Assembly: GCA_027489195.1 (NCBI GenBank)
Contig: JAIYAG010000207.1
Coordinates: 1 to 6,729 of the forward strand
Length of the DNA stretch: 6,729 nucleotides
DNA from: Burkholderiales bacterium
GTDB lineage: Bacteria > Pseudomonadota > Gammaproteobacteria > Burkholderiales > Burkholderiaceae_E
Reading direction: 5' to 3'
Shown here in pieces: positions 1-6,471 of this stretch (position 1 is its first letter; each line of letters begins with the position of its first letter). The notes below the pieces were generated by a model. That model was not told the origin of the DNA and did not search any database. It was given only the letters and a program-made list of their open reading frames with translations. Made by a program: the position numbers and the translations under genes.

Positions 1-735
1 CGCCTGCGCCGCGAACTTCGGCGTGGTGATGTTGAAGAACGTGTCGGCACCCGAGCCCTTGAGCTCGACCATCTGCGAGTCGACGGTCGGGTCGGTCACC
101 TCGTAGGTCACCTGCTTGACGACCATCGCCTTGGCCTTGTCGCCCAGCCCGTCGAGGAAGCCCTTCAGGTAGTCGCGACCGTAGTCGTCGTTCTGCATCA
201 GGATGCCGATCTTGGCGTTCGGCTTGGTCTCGAGGATGTGCGCCGCGTAGATCTTGCCCTCGGCCTGGTAGTTGGGCTGCCAGCCCATCGTCCACGGGAA
301 GTTCTTCGGGTCGCCCCAGACCGTGGCGCCGGTCGCGACGAACAGCTGCGGCACCTTCTTCTGGTTCATGTACTTGTGGATCGCCGTGTTCGGCGGGGTG
401 CCCAGCGTGTTGAACAGCAGCAGCACCTCTTCCTGCTCGACGAGCTTGCGGGCCTGCTCGACGGTACGCGCCGGGTTGTAGCCGTCGTCGACCGTGATGA
501 ACTTGACCTGCCGGCCGTTGATCCCGCCCTCGGCGTTGACCTTCTTGAAGTAGGCGTCGATCGCCTTGCCGATCGTGCCGTACGCCGACGCGGGGCCCGA
601 GTACGGGCTGATGCCGCCGATCTTGATTTCCTTGTCGGTCGCGCCCGTGTCGTACTTCTTCTGGGCGGCGGCGGGCACGCCGATCAGCGCGGCGCTCACG
701 CCGGCGAGCGCCAGGGCCAGGAACTTGCGTTTCAT
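1..735 (-). CDS. Liv-type ABC transporter periplasmic substrate-binding protein (partial, C-terminus beyond window)
   Basis: This is the periplasmic receptor of the importer encoded upstream. It should bind the solute and deliver it to the LivHM permeases. The reading frame is open from the ATG at 735 to base 1, giving 245 residues; family members are usually about 370-410, so the last third is missing. Residues 1-24 form a signal peptide (MKRKF start, hydrophobic stretch LALALAGVSAALIGV, cleavage after AAA before QKKYD). The mature protein begins with a type I periplasmic-binding fold: EIKIGGISPYSGPASAYG near 36-53, AEGGINGRQVKF near 68-79, then KLVEQEEVLLLFNTLGTP and KKVPQLFVATGAT. The start is fixed by a strong GGAGGA ribosome site 8 bases upstream, and the ATG shares one base with the livM stop (TGATG). 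The family is certain, but the ligand is not: relatives of this subtype bind amino acids, amides or aromatic acids. Confidence 0.95.
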   Translation of the reverse strand, partial: MKRKFLALALAGVSAALIGVPAAAQKKYDTGATDKEIKIGGISPYSGPASAYGTIGKAIDAYFKKVNAEGGINGRQVKFITVDDGYNPARTVEQARKLVEQEEVLLLFNTLGTPPNTAIHKYMNQKKVPQLFVATGATVWGDPKNFPWTMGWQPNYQAEGKIYAAHILETKPNAKIGILMQNDDYGRDYLKGFLDGLGDKAKAMVVKQVTYEVTDPTVDSQMVELKGSGADTFFNITTPKFAAQA

Positions 736-1787
736 CAGAGCTTTCCTCCAGCAGGGTGGGTCGATGCCGGCGCCGCCGCGGATGCGGACGGTCCGGAGGG
801 GTTGGCAGCAGGCGCCGAGCCCTTGAAGCGGGCCAGGACGCGGTCGATCAGGCCGGCGGCGCCGGTCGGCATCAGGTACATCAGCAGGATCAGGAACACG
901 CCGTAGATCGCCCAGGGCGCGGACTTGGAGATGTCCTCGGCCCAGTGCGGCACGAACTGGATGAACAGCGCGCCGAAGATCGCGCCGTGGATCGTCGCCA
1001 GGCCGCCGACGACGACGCCGACGAGCAGCGTGATCGACAGGAACACCGTGAAGCTGTCCGGCGAGACGAACGCGACCGTGACCGCGCCGAGCGCGCCGGC
1101 CACGCCGGTGAACGCGGCGGACACGCCGAAGGTCAGCGACTTGTAGACCGGCAGGTTGATGCCCATCGCCGCGGCGGCGATCGGATGGTCGCGGATGGCG
1201 ATCAGCGCGCGGCCGACCCGCCCGCGCAGCAGCCGCCAGGCGATCAGGAACATCAGCAGCAGCGTCGCGAGGATCACGAAGTACAGCCAGCGGTCCTGCG
1301 ACAGCGGCTGGCCGAACATCGAGAACTCGAACGGCGGCTCGGGCTTGTTCAGCACGATGCCCATCACGCCGCCGGTCCAGCCCTCGATCGCCTTGTACTT
1401 GAGCAGCTGCGGTATCGCGAGCGCGAGCGCGAAGGTCGCGAGCGCGAGGTAGTGCCCGCCGAGCCGCAGGGCCGGGAAGCCCATCAGGTAGCCGAACACG
1501 AAGCAGACGAGCGCGGCCACCGGCAGGGTCAGCCAGAACGGCCAGGCGCCGTAGGCCATCAGCATCGCCGCGACATACGCACCGATCGCGTAGAACGCGC
1601 CGTGCCCGAGCGAGATCTGCCCGTTGTAGCCGGTCAGGATGTTCAGGCCCAGGATGGCGATCGCGTAGACCATCACCATGTTGAACTGGAACACCCGGAA
1701 GTTCTTGACCAGGAACGGCAGCACCACCAGGCCGACGAGCAGCAGCAGCCCGCCGACCAGGATCCACGTGCGCTTGGACGAGTTCAT
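735..1787 (-). CDS. livM: Liv-type ABC transporter inner-membrane permease, LivM family
   Basis: One of the two membrane permeases of the importer, forming the translocation channel with LivH. The ATG at 1787 overlaps the livH stop by four bases (ATGA) and gives 350 residues. The same frame is open further upstream, but that part runs through livH in a non-coding frame. I see about nine to ten hydrophobic segments, roughly at 8-27, 36-52, 62-80, 84-105, 113-130, 168-187, 218-242, 250-278 and 292-310. Family hallmarks are GYNGQISLGHGAF at 53-65, LRLGGHYLALATFA at 107-120, and the cytoplasmic coupling loop GRALIAIRDHPIAAAAMGI at 192-210, which contacts the ATPases. The last 28 or so residues form an Ala/Pro/Ser-rich tail with no membrane character. 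A weak GGTGA lies 7 bases before the start, so translation is probably coupled to livH. Confidence 0.95.
   Translation of the reverse strand: MNSSKRTWILVGGLLLLVGLVVLPFLVKNFRVFQFNMVMVYAIAILGLNILTGYNGQISLGHGAFYAIGAYVAAMLMAYGAWPFWLTLPVAALVCFVFGYLMGFPALRLGGHYLALATFALALAIPQLLKYKAIEGWTGGVMGIVLNKPEPPFEFSMFGQPLSQDRWLYFVILATLLLMFLIAWRLLRGRVGRALIAIRDHPIAAAAMGINLPVYKSLTFGVSAAFTGVAGALGAVTVAFVSPDSFTVFLSITLLVGVVVGGLATIHGAIFGALFIQFVPHWAEDISKSAPWAIYGVFLILLMYLMPTGAAGLIDRVLARFKGSAPAANPSGPSASAAAPASTHPAGGKL
744..749 (-). promoter_or_regulatory. Strong Shine-Dalgarno site of the binding-protein gene
   Basis: On the minus strand this reads GGAGGA, followed by an 8-base spacer and ATG at 735-733. It lies inside the 3' end of livM. 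It is the best ribosome-binding site in the operon and sits before the last gene. That fits the high copy number needed for a periplasmic receptor relative to its permeases and ATPases. Confidence 0.8.
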
Positions 1788-2656
1788 ACGCGGGTCACCA
1801 CGGCCTTGCCGAACAGACCGTTCGGCTTGAGGGTCAGCGTGACGACGATCAGCACCAGCGCCACGGACAGCTTGGGCTCGGTGCCGATCACGTAGGCACC
1901 CAGGATGTTCTCGAGCACGCCGACGATGAAGCCGCCGATCACCGCGCCCCAGGGGTTGTCGATCCCGCCCAGCAGCGCCGCGGCGAAGCCGTAGAGCAGG
2001 ATGCCGGAGAACATGTTCGGTTCGAGGAACACGATCGGCGCGATCATCATGCCGGCGACCGCACCGATCGCCGCCGCCAGCCCCCAGCCGATGCCCAGCA
2101 TCCAGGACACGCGGATGCCGACGAGTCGGGCCGACTCGGGGTTCTGCGCGGCCGCGCGCATCGCCAGGCCCACCGGCGTGAAGCGCAGGAACGAGAACAG
2201 CACCGCCAGCACGCAGAGCATCACGACGATGGTGCCGATCTCGTGGGCGCTGAAGTACTTGCTCTCGATGAACGAGCCCTTCGGGAACGGCGTCGGGAAG
2301 GGCTTGATGGTGTGGTCGAACACCCAGCCCGCGACCGAGTTGAAGATCACCAGCAGGCCGATGAACACGATCACGTTCGTGAGCACCGGCGCCTTCTCGA
2401 CCGGCTTCAAGATCGTGCGCTGGATCACGAGCCCGCCGACGAAGGAGATCGCGATGGTGAGGAAGAAGGCGACCCAGTACGGCATGCCGACCTGGATCAG
2501 CCACCACGCGATGAACGTGCTGAACATCGCCATCTCGCCCTGGGCGAAATTGATGTGGTGGGTCGACTGGTAGATCATCACCAGCGCGAGCGCCACCGAT
2601 GCGTAGATGCCGCCCGTGGCGATGCCGGCGAAGACCTGGTGGAGGAAGGCTTCCAT
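1784..2656 (-). CDS. livH: Liv-type ABC transporter inner-membrane permease, LivH family
   Basis: First of the two permeases, 290 residues, a normal length for LivH. The N-terminus (MEAFLHQVFAGIATGGIYAS) is the usual LivH opening, which runs directly into a first membrane helix, so the ATG at 2656 is the likely start. Conserved HHINFAQGE lies at 33-41 after helix 1. The coupling loop TPVGLAMRAAAQNPESARLV at 160-179 is the EAA-like segment that docks on the ATPases. GGIDNPWGAVIGGF at 230-243 and the terminal LKPNGLFG at 276-283 are also typical. About eight hydrophobic segments are visible. The gene starts 11 bases after the livF stop, without a clear Shine-Dalgarno sequence, and ends in a 4-base overlap with livM. 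Both points indicate co-translation in one operon. Confidence 0.95.
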   Translation of the reverse strand: MEAFLHQVFAGIATGGIYASVALALVMIYQSTHHINFAQGEMAMFSTFIAWWLIQVGMPYWVAFFLTIAISFVGGLVIQRTILKPVEKAPVLTNVIVFIGLLVIFNSVAGWVFDHTIKPFPTPFPKGSFIESKYFSAHEIGTIVVMLCVLAVLFSFLRFTPVGLAMRAAAQNPESARLVGIRVSWMLGIGWGLAAAIGAVAGMMIAPIVFLEPNMFSGILLYGFAAALLGGIDNPWGAVIGGFIVGVLENILGAYVIGTEPKLSVALVLIVVTLTLKPNGLFGKAVVTRV

Positions 2657-2667
2657 GCGTGTCGGTC

Positions 2668-3373
<706 letters not shown>

Positions 3374-3381
<8 letters not shown>

Positions 3382-4162
3382 CGGCCGGGGCTCCGAGGTA
3401 CGCGGCGATCACGTCGGGGTGGCGCTGGATCTCGGCGGGCGTGCCCTCGGCGATCCGGCGGCCGAAGTTCAGCGCGACGACCTTGTCGGACACGCTCATC
3501 ACCAGGCTCATGTGGTGCTCGACCAGCAGCACGGTGATGCCGAGCCGGTCGCGGATGTCCTTGATCAGGTCGCCGAGCGAGGACAGCTCCTCGTGGTTCA
3601 GGCCGGCCGCCGGCTCGTCGAGCAGCAGCAGCTTGGGGTCGGCGGCGAGCGCGCGGCCGAGCTCGACGCGCTTCTTGATGCCGAACGGCAGGTCGGCGAC
3701 CAGCCGGTCCTTGTGCTGGCTCAGCTTCAGGTAGTCCATGATCGACGCGGCGCGCGTGCGCAGCGTCGCCTCCTCGGCCTCGACCGAGCCCAGCCCGAGC
3801 GCGCTCGCCGCGAAGCCGGACTTCGAGCGGCTGTGCGCGCCGATCATGATGTTGCTCTCGACCGAGAGGGTCTGGAACATCGCGAGGTTCTGGAAGGTGC
3901 GGCCGATGCCGAGCTTCGAGATGTCGTGCACCGGCGTGCGCGTGACCGACTGCCCCTCGAAGAGGATGTCCCCCTCCTGGTACTGGTACAGCCGGCTCAG
4001 GCAGTTGAACAGCGTCGTCTTGCCGGCGCCGTGCGGGCCGATCAGTCCGCACACGCCGCCCTTCGGCACATCGAACGTCACCGCGTCCAGCGCGACGATG
4101 CCGCCGAATTTCACGGTCACGCCGCGCACGCTCAACAGAGCGTCGTCTCCGCCACGGGTCAT
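3374..4162 (-). CDS. livG: Liv-type ABC transporter ATP-binding protein, LivG family
   Basis: Second cytoplasmic ATPase of the importer and first gene of the operon. I chose the ATG at 4162 (262 residues) over the frame's more upstream starts because GGAG sits 4 bases before it and homology-like sequence (LLSVRGVTVKFGGIVALD) begins at once. The longer version would extend through the promoter. Elements are Walker A GPHGAGKT at 42-49, Q-loop GRTFQN at 87-92, a divergent signature LPFGIKKRVEL at 158-168 as in LivG proteins, Walker B LLLLDEPAAG at 178-187 with catalytic Glu183, and switch His216 in LLVEHH. The C-terminal part with AEGTPAEI and VIAAYLG is family-typical. The third Walker A residue is His where LivG normally has Asn (GPNGAGKT). 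The lysine and threonine are intact, so activity is expected. Confidence 0.95.
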
Positions 4163-4166
4163 GTGT

Positions 4167-4170
4167 CTCC
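4167..4170 (-). promoter_or_regulatory. Shine-Dalgarno site deciding the livG start
   Basis: Minus-strand GGAG with a 4-base spacer before the ATG at 4162. It supports the 262-residue form of LivG against longer in-frame alternatives that would place the start upstream of the predicted transcription start. Confidence 0.6.
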
Positions 4171-4217
4171 GTCCACGTCCGGGCTCGCCTTGATGTGGCG
4201 TGCTCCGAGGAAGGGCT

Positions 4218-4229
4218 AGCTTATAAGCT
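4218..4229. repeat. Perfect 12-bp palindrome over the liv -10 box (possible operator)
   Basis: The sequence AGCTTATAAGCT is fully self-complementary and contains the whole predicted -10 hexamer of the liv promoter. Symmetric sites at this position are common targets of dimeric repressors, so an operator is plausible. Because of the symmetry a TATAAG also reads on the plus strand (4222-4227), but no -35 lies at the right distance for a rightward promoter. The regulator is unknown and is not encoded in the window. Confidence 0.4.
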
Positions 4230-4249
4230 GCAACCACCCCGCATGGCAA
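4220..4249 (-). promoter_or_regulatory. Predicted sigma70 promoter of the liv operon
   Basis: Read on the minus strand, TTGCCA (4249-4244, five of six to TTGACA) is followed by an 18-base spacer and TATAAG (4225-4220, five of six to TATAAT). A start of transcription near 4213 would give a leader of about 50 bases to the livG ATG. The elements lie in the only clearly AT-containing patch of the intergenic region. This is a consensus match only; no experimental start is known to me. Confidence 0.6.
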
Positions 4250-4278
4250 GTGGACCCTTGGATCGCCGTGTCATCGTG

Positions 4279-4290
4279 CCGTGGCCACGG
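4279..4290. repeat. Perfect 12-bp palindrome CCGTGGCCACGG upstream of the kinase
   Basis: This self-complementary GC-rich dodecamer lies about 85 bases upstream of the kinase start. It could be an operator for the kinase gene, or a chance palindrome in GC-rich DNA. It is unlike the AT-rich palindrome at the liv promoter, so a shared regulator is not indicated. Confidence 0.3.
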
Positions 4291-4374
4291 TGTCCGCCGA
4301 TGCACATGCGCTGCATTCGGAACGCTCGCGGATCTGCGGCATCATCGGACGATGCGAGCACCCCGCGACCGGAC

Positions 4375-5295
4375 ATGACCCCTCGTTGGCGCCTCGGCGT
4401 CGATCTCGGCGGCACCAAGATCGAGATCGCCGCGCTCGATCGCGACGGCACGATCCGGCTGCGTCGGCGTACGCCCACGCCGCGCGACGACTATCCGTCG
4501 ACCGTCGCCGCGATCGCCGCGCTGGTCGGTGCGGCCGAACACGAGCTCGGCGGGCGCGGCACGGTGGGCGTCGGCATTCCCGGAACGCTCTCGGCGCTCA
4601 CCGGCCGCGTGAAGAACGCGAACTCGACGTGGCTCAACCACCGGCCGCTGCGGGAGGACCTGCAGGCGGCGCTCGGGCGCGAGGTGCGCATCCAGAACGA
4701 CGCCAACTGCCTCGCGGTGTCCGAGGCCGCGGACGGGGCGGGGGCCGGCGCCGACGTGGTGTTCGCCGCGATCCTCGGCACGGGCGTGGGCGCGGGCATC
4801 GCGGTGCACGGGCGCCCGCTCTCGGGTGCGAACGGCATCGCCGGCGAATGGGGGCACGTGCCGCTGCCGGCGCCCCGCGACGACGAGCGTCCCGGGCCGC
4901 GCTGCTGGTGCGGCCGCACGGGCTGCATCGAGACCTGGCTGTCGGGACCGGCACTCGCCACGGACCACCTGCGCGCGAGCGGCGAACCGCTCGATGCGGC
5001 GGCGCTCGCCGCGCGGGCCGCCGCGGGCGAGCCGGCCGCGCTTGCGAGCCTGGAGCGCTGGCTCGGGCGGCTCGCCCGCGGGCTCGCGATGGTGATCGAC
5101 GTGCTCGACCCCGACGTCGTCGTGCTCGGCGGCGGTCTGTCGAACATCGAGACCGTGTATGCGTCGCTGCCGGCGCGGCTGCGGCCGCTGGTGTTCTCGG
5201 ACGATCTGCGCACGCGCCTCGTGCGCAGCGCACACGGCGATTCGTCCGGCGTGCGCGGCGCGGCATGGCTGTGGGGCGAGGCACCGTCGGACTGA
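4375..5295 (+). CDS. ROK-family sugar kinase, probable fructokinase (Mak-like)
   Basis: A cytoplasmic ATP-dependent hexokinase of the ROK family that probably phosphorylates fructose (fructose to fructose 6-phosphate); glucose or mannose are possible alternatives. The ATG at 4375 gives 306 residues, close to the roughly 300 of E. coli Mak. The upstream part of the frame has no protein-like character. The phosphate-binding loop VDLGGTKIE lies at 9-17, IPG at 68-70, catalytic Asp109 in NDANC at 108-112, and LGTGVGAG at 134-141. The zinc site is His161 in GEWGH plus Cys177, Cys179 and Cys184 in CWCGRTGCIE at 177-186. VVVLGGGLSN at 248-257 is the C-terminal adenosine-side motif. The ETWLSGP stretch after the zinc site resembles Mak more than NagK or glucokinases. 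There is no clear Shine-Dalgarno sequence before the start. The gene is divergent from liv and convergent with the hydrolase, so it is probably monocistronic. Confidence 0.92.
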   Translation: MTPRWRLGVDLGGTKIEIAALDRDGTIRLRRRTPTPRDDYPSTVAAIAALVGAAEHELGGRGTVGVGIPGTLSALTGRVKNANSTWLNHRPLREDLQAALGREVRIQNDANCLAVSEAADGAGAGADVVFAAILGTGVGAGIAVHGRPLSGANGIAGEWGHVPLPAPRDDERPGPRCWCGRTGCIETWLSGPALATDHLRASGEPLDAAALAARAAAGEPAALASLERWLGRLARGLAMVIDVLDPDVVVLGGGLSNIETVYASLPARLRPLVFSDDLRTRLVRSAHGDSSGVRGAAWLWGEAPSD

Positions 5296-5321
5296 ACGCG
5301 GCGCGCGCGCCGGCCGCGGTA

Positions 5322-5348
5322 ACGCCACGCCACGCCACGGCCACGGCC
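5322..5348. repeat. Short tandem repeat ACGCC x3 then ACGGCC x2
   Basis: Three copies of ACGCC (5322-5336) are followed directly by two copies of ACGGCC (5337-5348) in the convergent gap. The array is too short to be a minisatellite of note. It may be slippage-derived and lies outside coding sequence. Confidence 0.5.
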
Positions 5349-5366
5349 CGCACCCTGCCTGCGGGC
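5346..5366. terminator. GC-rich hairpin between convergent genes, possible bidirectional terminator
   Basis: GCCCGCA (5346-5352) pairs with TGCGGGC (5360-5366) around a 7-base loop. It lies 51 bases after the kinase stop and just beyond the hydrolase stop, where both transcripts should end. No run of T follows on either strand, so it is not a canonical intrinsic terminator. It could block readthrough together with Rho, or could be chance in GC-rich DNA. Confidence 0.35.
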
Positions 5367-5371
5367 GGCGC

Positions 5372-6448
5372 CTAGCGCGCCACCCAGCGGTCGGCCGGAC
5401 CGAGCAGCGTGTCCGGGCCACCGCCGTCGAGCCAGGCCTGCGCGGCTGCGTCGCCCGCGAGCGTCGCCTGCCAGAACGCGAGCGTCACCGCGCGCACGAC
5501 GCGCTGCATGCCGCGGTCGTCGGCGCGGCCGTCGACGGGCGGGCGGGGCGCGCCGCCGTCGAAGCCCATGTGGTCCGCGCCGTCGAGCCAGAGCAGGCGG
5601 CGCCCCGGCCCGGGCAGCGCCTCGTGGACCGCGCGTCGCGAGGCCGCGGTCGCGCCGGTGCCGACGACGTCGCCGTCGAGGCTGCCGGTGACCGACAGGA
5701 AGGGCACGGCCACGGTCGCGAACGACGCGCGGGCCGCAGGCGCGCCATCGCGCATCGACGGGCTGAAGGCGATCGCCGCGACCACGCGCGGATCGCGGCC
5801 CCAGGGTGCGGCGCCGCCCTCGGCGAGCCGGGGCAGCGACTGGCCGGCGAGCGCCTGGGTGGTCAGCGCGCCGAACGAGTGGCCGGACATGCCGACGCGG
5901 GCCACGTCGATGCAGCCCAGCCCGGGGCGCGAGACGACGGGCGAAGCCGCGAGCGCCGCGAGTGCATCGAGCGCGAACGGCACGTCGCGCACGCGCGCCA
6001 CGTACTGCACCGGTGACATGCCCGGGCGCAGTGCCTCGAGCGTGAAGCCACCCGGCTGCCCGCGCCACAGCGACACATCGCTGCCCGGATGCTGCAGGTG
6101 GGCGACGACGAGACCGTGGCTCGCCCAGTGCGCGCCCCAGGCAGCGCCACCGGCGCGCGAGCCGCCCAGCCCGTGCGAGAACACGACCAGCGGCCGCGGC
6201 TGGCCGGCGGTGCAGGGCTGGGGCACGCGCAACCGCAGCGGCAGCGTGCGCCCGCGGACCGGGTCGGGCAGATCGAGATCGATCGTCTCGACCGGGTGCG
6301 CGCCGGGCTGCACCAGACGCTCGGCGAGGCCGGCGTCGGCCCATGCGGGCCGCGCGAGCGCGGCGCCGACGGCGAGCACCGAGACGACACCCCACGCCGC
6401 CCCGTGCCGCCGCGCCGCGCGCAACGGCAGCGGGCGCGACGCAGGCAC
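5372..6448 (-). CDS. Exported alpha/beta hydrolase, PAF-acetylhydrolase/dienelactone hydrolase-like
   Basis: A serine hydrolase or esterase of the alpha/beta-hydrolase fold, predicted to act outside the cytoplasm; its substrate is unknown. I chose the GTG at 6448 (358 residues) because it puts an Arg-rich n-region, the hydrophobic stretch GAAWGVVSVLAVGAALA (16-32) and a cleavage site after AWA (37, before DAG) at the N-terminus, forming a signal peptide. Longer starts (GTG 6466, TTG 6589) would bury it and overlap the dehydratase gene. The oxyanion-region motif VVFSHGLGG lies near 88-96, the nucleophile Ser191 in GHSFG at 189-193, a candidate acid at Asp258 or Asp260 in GSLDGD, and catalytic His293 in DGADHMGF. 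Two cysteines (79, 179) could pair in the periplasm. It starts 23 bases after the dehydratase stop, so co-transcription is likely. Confidence 0.85.
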   Translation of the reverse strand: MPASRPLPLRAARRHGAAWGVVSVLAVGAALARPAWADAGLAERLVQPGAHPVETIDLDLPDPVRGRTLPLRLRVPQPCTAGQPRPLVVFSHGLGGSRAGGAAWGAHWASHGLVVAHLQHPGSDVSLWRGQPGGFTLEALRPGMSPVQYVARVRDVPFALDALAALAASPVVSRPGLGCIDVARVGMSGHSFGALTTQALAGQSLPRLAEGGAAPWGRDPRVVAAIAFSPSMRDGAPAARASFATVAVPFLSVTGSLDGDVVGTGATAASRRAVHEALPGPGRRLLWLDGADHMGFDGGAPRPPVDGRADDRGMQRVVRAVTLAFWQATLAGDAAAQAWLDGGGPDTLLGPADRWVAR

Positions 6449-6471
6449 GGCCGCCCGCCCGGCCACCTGCG

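Larger units (their letters stand above)
4163..4374. other. Divergent intergenic region between livG and the ROK kinase
   Basis: About 210 bases separate the two divergent start codons. The livG-proximal half holds the liv promoter with its palindrome and a roughly 50-base leader. The kinase-proximal half holds a second 12-base palindrome (4279-4290) and an inverted repeat of six bases, GCTCGC at 4324-4329 against GCGAGC at 4354-4359. I could not find a convincing promoter directed at the kinase, nor an RNA gene or small ORF with coding character. Confidence 0.6.

Noticed and set aside
756..1895. Long plus-strand open frame opposite livM and livH (379 codons)
   Set aside because: Its product is an Arg/Glu/Asp/Gln-rich string without domain-like pattern. 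It is the expected antisense shadow of a GC-rich membrane protein gene.
4190..4227. Rightward promoter for the kinase using TTGATG (4190) and the plus-strand TATAAG (4222)
   Set aside because: The spacer would be 26 bases, far beyond the range for a sigma70 promoter.
4195..4374. N-terminal extension of the kinase from the GTG at 4195
   Set aside because: The 60 extra residues lack family similarity, and the ROK core starts right after the ATG at 4375.
4281..5375. Alternative frames across the kinase gene, including a 364-codon plus-strand frame and minus-strand frames
   Set aside because: They are extremely Arg/Ala-rich. The ROK motifs (DLGGTK, NDANC, zinc cysteines) fix the true frame.
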